From: Chersky-840 sp036511675
GTDB taxonomy: Bacteria; Actinomycetota; Acidimicrobiia; Acidimicrobiales; UBA8190
DNA: 23,886 nucleotides
NCBI GenBank assembly: GCA_036511675.1
Contig: DATCBU010000070.1
Span: forward strand, 1 to 23,886
Direction: 5' to 3'
Made by a program: the position numbers and the translations under genes
The notes under the pieces: model-generated
Seen by the model: only the letters and a program-made list of their open reading frames with translations
Database searches by the model: none
What the model was told of the DNA's origin: nothing
Part shown: one piece after another, positions 16,579-23,886 of the stretch
Numbering within the stretch: the first letter of the stretch is position 1
How the letters are laid out: every line of letters begins with the position of its first letter

Positions 16579-17928
16579 TCAGCGGCCTCCGGCCGGGCTG
16601 TGCAGCGCGGCGTCTCGCACGAGCCCCGGATAGGGCGGGAACCCGCCACACAGCTCGAGGACCTCGGCCCGGACGTCGCGCAATGCGGCGTCGTCTTCTC
16701 TCTGGCGCAGGGCGCGGCCGATGAGCCGGGCGACGGTCGCCATCTCCTGGGGCCCCATCCCCGCCGTGGTCTGGGCGGCAGTGCCGAGCCGCAGGCCCGA
16801 GGTCACGAATGGCGATCGGGGATCACCGGGAATGGTGTTGCGATTGAGGGTGATCCCGGCGCGATCGAGCACCTCTTGGGCGTCTTTGCCCGTGAGCTCG
16901 GCGTCGAAGGGACGCAGGTCGATCAGGATCAGATGGTTGTCGGTCCCTCCCGAGACCAGCCTGAACCCCTCGGTCGCCAGGGCGTCGGCGAGGGTCCGGG
17001 CGTTGGCCACCACGTTGGAGGCGTAGGTGCGGAACGACGGCTGGGAGGCCTCTCGGAAGGCGACCGCCTTGGCCGCGATCACATGCTCGAGCGGGCCGCC
17101 CTGGAGCCCGGGGAACACGGCGGAGTCGATCGCCTTGGCGAGACCCTGGTCACACAGGATCGCCCCGCCGCGCGGGCCCCGCAACGTCTTGTGGGTGGTG
17201 AGCGTGACCACGTCGGCCACGCCGACCGGGTTCGGATGGGCGCCACCGGCCACCAGGCCGGCGGGATGGGCGATGTCGAACATGAGCCGGGCGCCGACCG
17301 CATCGGCGATCTCCCGGAAGGGCTGGGCGTCGATGAGACGCGGATAGGCGGTGGCGCCGGCCACGATCAGCTTCGGTCGCTCACGTTTGGCGACGTCGGC
17401 CACCTCGTCGAAGTCGATGGTCTCCCCCGGCGCGGCGGGGTCGTGCGACGCCGAGGTAACCCCGTAGGTGACGAAGCGCCAGATCTTGCTCGTGATGCTG
17501 GCCGGAGACCCGTGGGTGAGGTGGCCGCCGTGGTCCAGGCTCATGGCCAGGACGGTGTCCCCGGGCTCGAGCAGCGCCTGGTAGACGGCGAGGTTGGCGG
17601 TCGCCCCGGCGTGGGGCTGGACGTTGGCGTGTTCCGCTCCGAACAGGGCCTTGGCGCGGTCCCGGGCCAGATTCTCGACCTGGTCGATGACCCGGTTCCC
17701 GCCGTAGTAGCGCCGGCCCGGATACCCCTCGGCGTACTTGTTGGTGAGCACCGACCCCGAGGCGGCCAGGACCGCCGTCGACGTGAAGTTCTCCGATGCG
17801 ATCAGCTGCAGCGTGGTCGACTGCCTGTCGATCTCCGCCCCGAGGAGCGCGACGATCTCGGGGTCGTCGACGAGCCACTGGTCGAAGGGGGACGACGCCC
17901 GGCCGGCGCCGTCTCGTACATCGGTCAT
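16579..17928 (-). CDS. glyA: Serine hydroxymethyltransferase
   Basis: GlyA is a PLP enzyme that converts serine and tetrahydrofolate to glycine and 5,10-methylene-THF in the cytoplasm. In the 449-residue product, YAEGYPGRRYYGG (65-77), HAGATAN (106-112), DIAHPAGL (218-225) and the PLP-lysine motif TLTTHKTLRGPRGG (Lys247) are intact. The ATG at 17928 fits the family N-terminus, with AGAGGACC about 5 nt upstream. The longer upstream frame is antisense or rpiB shadow. It lies 38 bp after rpiB and 4 bp before wecA, as the middle gene of a transcriptional run. The start codon lies within a 9-bp tandem repeat. Confidence 0.96.
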   Translation of the reverse strand: MTDVRDGAGRASSPFDQWLVDDPEIVALLGAEIDRQSTTLQLIASENFTSTAVLAASGSVLTNKYAEGYPGRRYYGGNRVIDQVENLARDRAKALFGAEHANVQPHAGATANLAVYQALLEPGDTVLAMSLDHGGHLTHGSPASITSKIWRFVTYGVTSASHDPAAPGETIDFDEVADVAKRERPKLIVAGATAYPRLIDAQPFREIADAVGARLMFDIAHPAGLVAGGAHPNPVGVADVVTLTTHKTLRGPRGGAILCDQGLAKAIDSAVFPGLQGGPLEHVIAAKAVAFREASQPSFRTYASNVVANARTLADALATEGFRLVSGGTDNHLILIDLRPFDAELTGKDAQEVLDRAGITLNRNTIPGDPRSPFVTSGLRLGTAAQTTAGMGPQEMATVARLIGRALRQREDDAALRDVRAEVLELCGGFPPYPGLVRDAALHSPAGGR

Positions 17929-17957
17929 CTTGGTCCTCTCGGTCTTCTCGGTCGTCT
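17922..17957. repeat. Four 9-bp tandem repeats spanning the glyA translation start
   Basis: On the plus strand the units are CGGTCATCT, TGGTCCTCT, CGGTCTTCT and CGGTCGTCT (17922-17957), consensus CGGTCNTCT. Read on the coding strand they are AGANGACCG-like. The last unit (AGATGACCG) contains the ATG of glyA, and the preceding one (AGAGGACCA) supplies the Shine-Dalgarno sequence. Confidence 0.75.
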
Positions 17958-17966
17958 CTCGCCCAC

Positions 17967-18407
17967 TCAGCGCGCCTCGAGCAGGGTGATCTCTTTGATC
18001 CGTTGCTCGTGACGACCCCCGATCGGCTCCGTCGACAGGAAGGTGTCGACGGCATCCTTGGCCACCTCGTGCCCGATGGTGCGGCCCCCCATGCACAGCA
18101 CGTTGGCATGATTGTGCGCCCGGGCCAGGCGCGCCGTCATGACATCGTGCACGACAGCGGCACGTACGCCATCGACCTTGTTGGCGGCGATGGAGATGCC
18201 GATGCCGGTGCCACACGCGCACAGGCCGAGATCTGCCCGCCCCTCGGTCACCGCCAAGCCCACCGCGGCTCCGAACTCGGGGTAGTCCACGATGCGTTCG
18301 GAGTCGGTCCCGAGGTCGTCGACGTCGTGTCCCAACTCGGCCAGGTGGGCGGAAAGGAACTGCTTCAGGAGGAAGCCGGCGTGGTCGGCGCCGACCGCGA
18401 TGCGCAT
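17967..18407 (-). CDS. rpiB: Ribose-5-phosphate isomerase B
   Basis: RpiB interconverts ribose-5-phosphate and ribulose-5-phosphate in the pentose phosphate pathway. The 146-residue protein has the N-terminal ADHAGFLLK (phosphate binding), the active-site loop CACGTGIGISIAANK (about 63-77) with the cysteine used by E. coli RpiB, and HNHANVLCMGGRTIG. M. tuberculosis RpiB uses Glu instead of this Cys, so this protein belongs to the Cys-type. Other LacAB_RpiB sugar isomerases are possible but less likely. The ATG at 18407 follows a TATGCT box at 6 nt, divergent from the thiolase-like gene. glyA follows downstream. Confidence 0.92.
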   Translation of the reverse strand: MRIAVGADHAGFLLKQFLSAHLAELGHDVDDLGTDSERIVDYPEFGAAVGLAVTEGRADLGLCACGTGIGISIAANKVDGVRAAVVHDVMTARLARAHNHANVLCMGGRTIGHEVAKDAVDTFLSTEPIGGRHEQRIKEITLLEAR

Positions 18408-18413
18408 GGCCGA

Positions 18414-18419
18414 AGCATA
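18414..18419 (-). promoter_or_regulatory. Putative -10 box (TATGCT) of rpiB
   Basis: On the minus strand TATGCT is followed by 6 nt (TCGGCC) and the ATG of rpiB. No Shine-Dalgarno sequence fits in the space, so a leaderless mRNA is likely. The whole divergent spacer to the thiolase-like gene is only 68 bp. Confidence 0.55.
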
Positions 18420-18462
18420 CCGAGGCCCTCGCGCCGCCCCGGGGGCTCCCCCACCGCAACGA

Positions 18463-18468
18463 TACGCT
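18463..18468 (+). promoter_or_regulatory. Putative -10 box (TACGCT) of the thiolase-like gene
   Basis: TACGCT is followed by 7 nt (CGGCTCC) and the GTG at 18476. It mirrors the rpiB box on the other strand; both lie within the 68-bp divergent spacer (18408-18475). Confidence 0.5.
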
Positions 18469-18475
18469 CGGCTCC

Positions 18476-19996
18476 GTGGCCCTCGACCCCCGTACGCCGG
18501 TGCTGGTCGGGGTGGGCCAGGTCACCGAGCGCCCGGACCCCGCCGTTCCCATCACCGAGCGTCCTGAACCCGTCGGGCTCATGGCCATGGCGCTGCTCGA
18601 AGCCGGTGGGGACAGCGGGACCGCCGACGAAGGCCGCGGGCTCCTGGCCCGCGCCCAGTCGCTGCGAGTCATCCTCCCTCTGAGCTGGCCTTATGTGAAC
18701 CCCGGCGTGCTCGTGTCCGAACGCCTGGGTATCGCGCCCCAAGAGCTCGCCCTCACCGCCGTCGGGGGCAACAACCCCCAGACCGTGGTGAACACCACGG
18801 CGCGGCAGATCGCCACCGGAGAGCTCGACGTGGCGCTGGTCACGGGGGCCGAGTGCGGCTTCACGCGCCTGGCCGCCCGCCGTGACCCGGGGCGCCCCGC
18901 CCTGGGGTGGACCACACAACCCGACGACACCACGCATCCGGTGATCCTCGGGAGCGACCGCGTGGCGGTCACCGACGCGGAGGTGGAGCGTGGGCTCGAC
19001 CGGCCATTGCGCGTCTTCCCGCTGTTCGAGAACGCGCTGCGCTCGGCGGCGGGCCGGACGATCGGCGAACACCAACTTCACCTGTCGGAGCTGTGGGCGC
19101 GCTTCTCGTCGGTGGCGGAGGCGAACCCCTACGCGTGGTCACCGCAGCCCCGATCGGCGCAAGAGATCCGAACGACCGGCCCGTCCAACCGGATGGTGGC
19201 GTTCCCCTATCCGAAGCTCATGAACGCCAACAACCGGGTCGACCAGGGCGCCGCGTTCATCCTGTGCTCGGTGCGCGCCGCCCGTGAGGCGGCGGTACCC
19301 GAGGACCGGTGGGTCTTCCCGGTGGCAGGTGCGGATGCCCACGACCACTGGTTCGTGTCGCAGCGACAGGATCTCCGGTCCTCGCCCGCCATCCGCCTCG
19401 CCGGCGAGCGGGCCCTGGGGCTCGCCGGAATCGGCATCGACGACGTAGCGCATGTCGATCTGTATTCGTGCTTTCCCTGTGCGGTCCAGATCGCTGCGCT
19501 CGAGCTGGGCCTGGCCCTCGACGACCCGGGCCGGTCGCTCACTGTGACGGGCGGGCTCGGGTTCGCCGGGGGCCCCGGCAACAACTATGTGAGCCACTCC
19601 ATCGCTTCGATGGCCCGGCGCCTGCGGGCCGATCCGGGCGCGCACGGCCTCGTGACCGGCCTGGGCTGGTACAGCACAAAGCACGCCGTGGGGGTGTGGT
19701 CGACCACACCGCCGGCGGCGGGGTTCCGCCACGAGTCACCCCAAGAGGCCGTCGATGCACTCCCCCAGCGCACCCCGGCCTGGGACTTCGAGGGCGACGC
19801 GACAGTCGAGACCTACACCGTGGTCCACGACCGCGACGGGGAGCCCGAGCTCGGCATTCTGGCCCTGCTCACCGCGGACGGCCGGAGGACGTGGGGAAAC
19901 ACCGCCGATCGCGACGACATGCTCGGCCTGATGGAGCAGGAGGGATGCGGGCGCAAGGCACGCCTCCTCCCGGGGGGCCGAATCGAGCTCCGGTGA
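18476..19996 (+). CDS. Thiolase-like protein without the usual nucleophilic cysteine (annotated as acetyl-CoA acetyltransferase in relatives)
   Basis: A 506-residue protein of the SCP2-thiolase/TLP type. The thiolase fold is recognisable from the N-terminal TPVLVGVGQVT (7-17), DLYSCFPCAVQ (328-338) and the C-terminal GGLGFAGGPGNNYVSHSIA (359-377). At the loop where thiolases carry the acyl-accepting cysteine the sequence is AVGGNNPQTVVN (95-106), with no Cys, and the His-Glu motif is replaced by SCFP. A classical Claisen thiolase reaction is therefore doubtful. The segment after about residue 430 resembles the OB-like C-terminal domain described for mycobacterial TLPs. The substrate is unknown. 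It is the only plus-strand gene between rho and atpC, and it converges with an epoxide-hydrolase-like gene 7 bp away. A lipid or sterol side-chain role is possible but unproven. Confidence 0.82.
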   Translation: MALDPRTPVLVGVGQVTERPDPAVPITERPEPVGLMAMALLEAGGDSGTADEGRGLLARAQSLRVILPLSWPYVNPGVLVSERLGIAPQELALTAVGGNNPQTVVNTTARQIATGELDVALVTGAECGFTRLAARRDPGRPALGWTTQPDDTTHPVILGSDRVAVTDAEVERGLDRPLRVFPLFENALRSAAGRTIGEHQLHLSELWARFSSVAEANPYAWSPQPRSAQEIRTTGPSNRMVAFPYPKLMNANNRVDQGAAFILCSVRAAREAAVPEDRWVFPVAGADAHDHWFVSQRQDLRSSPAIRLAGERALGLAGIGIDDVAHVDLYSCFPCAVQIAALELGLALDDPGRSLTVTGGLGFAGGPGNNYVSHSIASMARRLRADPGAHGLVTGLGWYSTKHAVGVWSTTPPAAGFRHESPQEAVDALPQRTPAWDFEGDATVETYTVVHDRDGEPELGILALLTADGRRTWGNTADRDDMLGLMEQEGCGRKARLLPGGRIELR

Positions 19997-20003
19997 CCGG
20001 AAC

Positions 20004-20414
20004 TCAGATGTCGTCGATGCCGCTCAGGTCCACGCCCGCGGCCAGCAGCTGCGCTTCCAGGAGCGACCAGTCGTAGTAGTCGCGCCACGCGCTGATGCGT
20101 CCCTCGCCGTCGAATTCGAAGATGCCGGCGACGGGCACCGCCATCGGCATGTCATTGATCACGAACCTGTCGACACGCTCGGTGAAGACCGTGTCCCGGA
20201 CGACCTCCAACCGCTTGAACTCGAACGAGAAGTCCGAGGCGAAGCCCGTCTGGAGCTCGAAGACGGGGCGGAGCTCGTCGGGGCCCTTTGCCGCGTCGCG
20301 GTTCGCCTCACTCCACGTGCCGTCGGGAGCGAAGAAGCCGGTGAGGCGATCTGGATCGCGCTCGACCCACGCCCCGAAGAAGGCACGCACCGTGGCTTCG
20401 TGGTCCGCTGGCAT
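20004..20414 (-). CDS. Limonene-1,2-epoxide hydrolase family protein (SnoaL-like fold)
   Basis: A 136-residue alpha+beta-barrel protein. The start (ATVRAFFGAWVERDPDRLTGFFAPDGTWSE) is typical of the SnoaL/NTF2-like superfamily. The LEH catalytic triad Asp-Arg-Asp of the Rhodococcus enzyme (Arg99, Asp101, Asp132) can be matched to ERVD (Arg80, Asp82) and WRDYYD (Asp112), so an active epoxide hydrolase is plausible. The natural substrate is unknown; mycobacterial relatives (EphG type) act on sterol or lipid epoxides. The ATG at 20414 is preceded by AAAGGGG with 6 nt spacing. It lies between tsaC (80 bp) and the convergent thiolase-like gene, outside the usual conserved order. Confidence 0.8.
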   Translation of the reverse strand: MPADHEATVRAFFGAWVERDPDRLTGFFAPDGTWSEANRDAAKGPDELRPVFELQTGFASDFSFEFKRLEVVRDTVFTERVDRFVINDMPMAVPVAGIFEFDGEGRISAWRDYYDWSLLEAQLLAAGVDLSGIDDI

Positions 20415-20494
20415 GTGTCGCCCCTTTCGTCACGTCCGAACAGTGGGGATCCGGTAGGGCGTGAGCCTGCCACATCCGGGCCAACGGAGGCCTG

Positions 20495-21118
20495 TCAGGC
20501 TTCACCCACCGCGGCGAGCACCTCGGCCCAGGACAGCGCGCCCTGGCGCAGGCACTGCGGAGCGGTGTCGAGCACGGACACCACGGTGGAGGGGGCTCCG
20601 GCGCAATGACCGCCGTCGAGGACCGGCACCGATCCGAACACGCGCTGCAGCGCCTGCGGGTCGGTGCACGGCGCTTCACCGTGCGCATTTGCACTCGTGG
20701 TCGCCAGTGCACCCACCGCTAGGCACAGGGCGCGCGCCACGGCGTGATCGGGGAGTCGCAATCCGATGGTCCGGTCATGCGCGCCGAGAGCCCAGTCCAG
20801 GCCGGGCCGGCGGGCGACCACGATGGTCAACGCCCCCGGCCAGAACGCGTCCGCCAGGTGTCGCGCTGTTGCCGAGAGACCGTGCGGGCCCGCCAGCGTC
20901 TCGGCCTGTTCCATCGACCCGACGAGGACAGGGAGGTCGAGTCCGTCGGGTCGGGCCTTCAGCGCGAACAGCGCCTCGGTGGCACCGGGAATCGTGGGGT
21001 CCACGGCGAGCCCGTACACGGTGTCGGTCGGGATCGCCACCACCGCCCCGTCCCGCAGCGCCGCCACGGCGTCATCGAGGCCGACGGACCGGAACCGGGC
21101 CTCGTCCCCCTCGTTCAC
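20495..21118 (-). CDS. tsaC: L-threonylcarbamoyladenylate synthase (Sua5/YrdC family)
   Basis: TsaC makes threonylcarbamoyl-AMP from threonine, bicarbonate and ATP for the t6A37 modification of ANN-decoding tRNAs. In the 207-residue product, PTDTVYGL (30-37), the KxR motif (Lys54, Arg56) and TSAN (141-144) are present. It has the YrdC domain only, without the Sua5 C-terminal domain. The start is GTG at 21118, overlapping the prmC stop by 4 bp (GTGA). The upstream open frame is a shadow of prmC. Position after prfA-prmC matches mycobacterial Rv1301. Confidence 0.93.
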   Translation of the reverse strand: MNEGDEARFRSVGLDDAVAALRDGAVVAIPTDTVYGLAVDPTIPGATEALFALKARPDGLDLPVLVGSMEQAETLAGPHGLSATARHLADAFWPGALTIVVARRPGLDWALGAHDRTIGLRLPDHAVARALCLAVGALATTSANAHGEAPCTDPQALQRVFGSVPVLDGGHCAGAPSTVVSVLDTAPQCLRQGALSWAEVLAAVGEA

Positions 21119-22050
21119 GCCCCGGGCCACCGGGCCACGAGCACGCGCGGGCGCCCGGCGAGGTCCACTCGGATCTCTGACGTCTCGTACCCGATCTCGG
21201 TGGCCCGGGCGCGCATCGAGGGAGCCTGCGCCGGAGCCAACTCCACGACGAGGCTTCCGCCGCGATCCAACCAGTCCGGCGCCGCGTTGAGGAGCAGTTC
21301 GATGTCCTCGACACCGGTAGGGCCCGACACCAGCGCCGACTGCGGCTCGTGCTCGCGGACCACCGTCTCGAGGGCCTCCCACTCCGACCCAGAGACGTAC
21401 GGGGGGTTCGACACCACCAGGTGCACGGTCCCGGCCAGGGCAGGGGGAAGCGCGTCGAACCATGAGCCCTGCGCCACGTGCACGCGGGACGCGGTGTCCG
21501 GGCTGCGCTGCGCCAGCGTGGCGAGATTCTCATCGAACACCTCGAGGGCACCGCCAGACATGTCGGTGGCCCACACTGCGAGCGGTGGCGGCGGCACCGA
21601 CCGGGGCGAAGCGTCGAACTCGGCTGCCAACGAGAGTGCGATCGCGCCGGACCCGGTCCCGAGGTCCACGGCGACGAGACCCGACGGCGGTGCGTCTCGC
21701 CACGCCTGAGCGCGCAGCTCTTCCAGCGCCACCTCCACCACGTGCTCGGTCTCAGGCCGCGGGATGAGGACACGCCGGTCCACGCGCAGTTCGAGGGACC
21801 GAAACGCCCAGGTGCCGAGCACGTACTGCAGCGGTTCGCCCGCTCGACATCGTTCCACCATGGCCCGCACGGCGTCAGACGCGGCGGGCGCCACGACGAG
21901 GTCGGGCCGGGCCACGAGGTCGCCGGTGCCCATCCCCGTGGCCTGGGCCACGATCCAGCGCGCCTGCGGTACCGATCCCAGGGCATCGGCGGCCGAGGCC
22001 AGGACGTCACCCACACGCAGCGGTACCACCGACGCGTCCGGCGGTGTCAT
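21115..22050 (-). CDS. prmC: Release-factor glutamine methyltransferase
   Basis: PrmC (HemK) uses SAM to N5-methylate the glutamine of the GGQ motif in release factors, here that of the neighbouring PrfA. In the 311-residue product, the N-terminal helical domain carries GEPLQYVLG (71-79), RPETE (98-102) follows, motif I is DLGTGSGAIAL (129-139), and the glutamine-binding NPPY is at 215-218. The ATG at 22050 overlaps the prfA stop by 4 bp (ATGA), so enzyme and substrate are translationally coupled. Confidence 0.96.
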   Translation of the reverse strand: MTPPDASVVPLRVGDVLASAADALGSVPQARWIVAQATGMGTGDLVARPDLVVAPAASDAVRAMVERCRAGEPLQYVLGTWAFRSLELRVDRRVLIPRPETEHVVEVALEELRAQAWRDAPPSGLVAVDLGTGSGAIALSLAAEFDASPRSVPPPPLAVWATDMSGGALEVFDENLATLAQRSPDTASRVHVAQGSWFDALPPALAGTVHLVVSNPPYVSGSEWEALETVVREHEPQSALVSGPTGVEDIELLLNAAPDWLDRGGSLVVELAPAQAPSMRARATEIGYETSEIRVDLAGRPRVLVARWPGA

Positions 22051-23111
22051 GCGCTTGCGATCCCCCGTCCGCGTTCGTCGGCGAGGAGCGCGTCCACGAT
22101 GTCGTCGAGATCGCCTTCGAGCACGCGGTCGAGCTTGTGCAACGTGAGCTTCACCCGGTGGTCGGTGACCCGGTTCTCCTTGAAGTTGTACGTCCGGATC
22201 TTCTCGGACCGGCTTCCCCCTCCGACCTGGCTGCGACGCTGCTCTGACTGTTCGGCCGCCACGCGGTCCTGCTCGAGCTTGAGCAACCGGGCCCGCAGGA
22301 CCTGCAGTGCTCGGGCCCGGTTCTGGATCTGGCTCTTTTCGTCCTGCATGGAGACGACCATGCCCGTCGGGAGGTGGGTGATGCGCACCGCCGAGTCCGT
22401 GGTGTTCACCGACTGACCGCCGGGCCCGGTCGAGCGGAACACGTCGACGCGCAGATCGGACTGGTCGATCGACACCTCGACCTCGTCGGCCTCGGGAAGC
22501 ACCATGACCGTGGCCGCCGAGGTGTGGATACGGCCTTGGGACTCGGTCACCGGCACTCGCTGGACGCGGTGGGTCCCACCCTCGTGCTTCAAGCGAGACC
22601 AGGCGTCGGCGCCCTTCACCATGAACGTGACCTCGTTCAGACCATCTCGGTCCGACGGGTCAGAGGAAAGGACCTCGAGACGCCAGCCGTGGCGCTCCGC
22701 ATAACGCCGGTACATCTCGAAGAGGTCCTTGGCGAACAAGTTCGCCTCCTCACCACCTTCGGCGCCGCGAATCTCGATGATGACATTGCGACCGATGTTG
22801 GGGTCTTTCGGCAACAGGAGGACGCTGAGCTCCTCTTCGAGCCGGGCGGCTTCCGACTCGGCGCGCTCGATCTCGGCCTGCACTATCTCGCGGTCCTCGC
22901 CCGTGGCCTCGGTCAGCATCTGACGGGCGGTGTGCAGGTCTTCGGTGGCGTGGCTGAGACGCCGCGCCACGGTGAGGAGCGCTTCGAGGTCCTTGTGACG
23001 GCGCGACGCCTCGCGCAGGCGGGCCTGATCGCCGACAACCGCCGGGTCACCCAGAGCGTCGAGCACCGCTTGGTACTCCCGCTCCCACGCGGCGAGTTGC
23101 TCAGGATCCAT
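22047..23111 (-). CDS. prfA: Peptide chain release factor 1
   Basis: RF1 terminates translation at UAA and UAG. In the 354-residue product the codon-recognition tripeptide is PVT (187-189, the PxT class of RF1, not the SPF of RF2), and the catalytic GGQ is at 231-233 in STGPGGQSVNTTDSAVR. The start at ATG 23111 has a TACCCT box 7 nt upstream and no Shine-Dalgarno sequence, so it probably heads its own leaderless transcript with prmC and tsaC, after a hairpin that follows rpmE. Confidence 0.97.
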   Translation of the reverse strand: MDPEQLAAWEREYQAVLDALGDPAVVGDQARLREASRRHKDLEALLTVARRLSHATEDLHTARQMLTEATGEDREIVQAEIERAESEAARLEEELSVLLLPKDPNIGRNVIIEIRGAEGGEEANLFAKDLFEMYRRYAERHGWRLEVLSSDPSDRDGLNEVTFMVKGADAWSRLKHEGGTHRVQRVPVTESQGRIHTSAATVMVLPEADEVEVSIDQSDLRVDVFRSTGPGGQSVNTTDSAVRITHLPTGMVVSMQDEKSQIQNRARALQVLRARLLKLEQDRVAAEQSEQRRSQVGGGSRSEKIRTYNFKENRVTDHRVKLTLHKLDRVLEGDLDDIVDALLADERGRGIASA

Positions 23112-23118
23112 GAGAACC

Positions 23119-23124
23119 AGGGTA
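23119..23124 (-). promoter_or_regulatory. Putative -10 box (TACCCT) of prfA
   Basis: On the minus strand TACCCT is followed by 7 nt (GGTTCTC) and the ATG at 23111. It lies directly downstream of the hairpin that ends the rho-rpmE unit. No Shine-Dalgarno sequence is visible. Confidence 0.5.
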
Positions 23125-23132
23125 CCGACGTG

Positions 23133-23162
23133 CCACCGCCCTCCCGCCGTCTCCGGCGGTGG
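23133..23162 (-). terminator. Hairpin after rpmE, with two mutually exclusive stems
   Basis: The outer repeat CCACCGCC (23133-23140) with GGCGGTGG (23155-23162) forms an 8-bp stem. The inner repeat CCGCCG (23144-23149) with CGGCGG (23154-23159) forms a 6-bp stem that, on the coding strand, closes a GAGA tetraloop. The two share bases and cannot form together. It is probably the terminator of rho-rpmE, or an attenuator in front of prfA. No U-tract is seen. Confidence 0.5.
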
Positions 23163-23200
23163 GACAGGATCAGCCGATCAGGAGCCCGGCGACACCTGGA

Positions 23201-23428
23201 TCAGGCGCGCTTGGCCTTGGAGCGCGAGCCACGCTGCCCGTAGCGGCGCTGGAAGCGCTCGACGCGCCCGCCGGAGTCGACCAGCTTCTGCTTGCCCGTG
23301 AAGAACGGGTGGCATTCGTTGCACAGCTCGGCGTGGATCTCAGCCTTGGTGGACCTGGTCGTGAACGTGTTCCCGCACGAGCAGCGCACGGTGGCGTCCA
23401 CGTAGGAGGGGTGAATGTCTGCCTTCAT
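23201..23428 (-). CDS. rpmE: Ribosomal protein bL31, zinc-binding (C+) type
   Basis: A 75-residue large-subunit protein. It begins MKADIHPSYVDATVRC and has the zinc ligands CxC (Cys16, Cys18) and CxxC (Cys36, Cys39), followed by HPFFTGKQKLVDSGGRVERFQRRYG. This is the zinc form, the one normally replaced by a Cys-less paralogue under zinc limitation. The C-terminal tail is lysine/arginine-rich. GGAGG lies 4 nt before the ATG at 23428, and a TAGACT sequence overlaps just upstream. It is 66 bp after rho. Confidence 0.97.
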   Translation of the reverse strand: MKADIHPSYVDATVRCSCGNTFTTRSTKAEIHAELCNECHPFFTGKQKLVDSGGRVERFQRRYGQRGSRSKAKRA

Positions 23429-23461
23429 GATTCCTCCAGTCTAGGGGCGCCGGAGCGGGGT

Positions 23462-23489
23462 CGGGCCGGGGCCTGTTCGGCCGGGCCCG
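23462..23489 (-). terminator. GC-rich hairpin between rho and rpmE
   Basis: CGGGCC (23462-23467) pairs with GGCCCG (23484-23489), and inside it GGCC (23470-23473) pairs with GGCC (23479-23482) around a 5-nt loop, giving a 10-bp stem with a small asymmetric internal loop. It begins 6 bp downstream of the rho stop. It may act as a rho terminator or partial attenuator ahead of rpmE. Confidence 0.45.
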
Positions 23490-23494
23490 TCACC

Positions 23495-23886
<392 letters not shown>

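Noticed and set aside
17929..18672. Extended open frame upstream of glyA that would make a 697-residue protein
   Set aside because: The upstream part covers rpiB in another frame and is Arg/Pro/Gly-rich noise; GlyA homology and a ribosome site place the start at 17928.
23438..23443. TAGACT before rpmE as another leaderless promoter box
   Set aside because: It lies 9 nt from the ATG and overlaps a strong GGAGG site, so it does not fit the 6-7 nt rule; a leadered or co-transcribed rpmE is more likely.

Overview
This GC-rich window (23,886 bp) looks like the chromosome of an actinobacterium. Evidence for this: frequent GTG starts, short gaps and 4-bp stop/start overlaps, a two-domain (about 306 aa) ATP synthase delta subunit, a mycobacterial-type c subunit, and the gene order rho-rpmE-prfA-prmC-tsaC ... 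glyA-wecA-atpI-atpBEFHAGDC ... murA, which is close to that of Mycobacterium and Streptomyces. I cannot assign a genus; a deep-branching lineage such as Acidimicrobiia is a guess.

Layout, read from the right because most genes are on the minus strand. (1) Transcription and translation block: the C-terminal part of rho, rpmE, prfA, prmC and tsaC. PrmC methylates the GGQ glutamine of PrfA, and the three genes from prfA to tsaC overlap by 4 bp each. (2) A two-gene insertion: an epoxide-hydrolase-like gene (minus) convergent with a thiolase-like gene lacking the usual nucleophilic cysteine (plus). (3) rpiB-glyA-wecA, then atpZ-like-atpI-atpB-atpE-atpF-atpH-atpA-atpG-atpD-atpC, a complete F1Fo ATP synthase operon. 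(4) On the plus strand, glpX and a SAM methyltransferase run convergently towards atpC. (5) Divergent from glpX: a B12-dependent acyl-CoA mutase large subunit, murA and a MeaB-type GTPase, then an enoyl-CoA hydratase and the start of treS (trehalose synthase).

No mobile element, CRISPR array, prophage or RNA gene was seen. This is core housekeeping DNA and I do not claim a new system. The points of interest are at residue level. The mutase carries the Phe/Gln active-site pair of isobutyryl-CoA mutase rather than the Tyr/Arg pair of methylmalonyl-CoA mutase. MurA has Asp where fosfomycin needs Cys. The ATP synthase c subunit has Met at the position equivalent to mycobacterial Ala63, a known bedaquiline-resistance change. 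AtpH has an internal duplication. Six genes at the heads of transcription units share a TANNNT box 6-7 nt before the start codon, the layout of leaderless mRNAs. Short tandem DNA repeats run through two start codons (glyA, meaB), and the methyltransferase probably begins at CTG.
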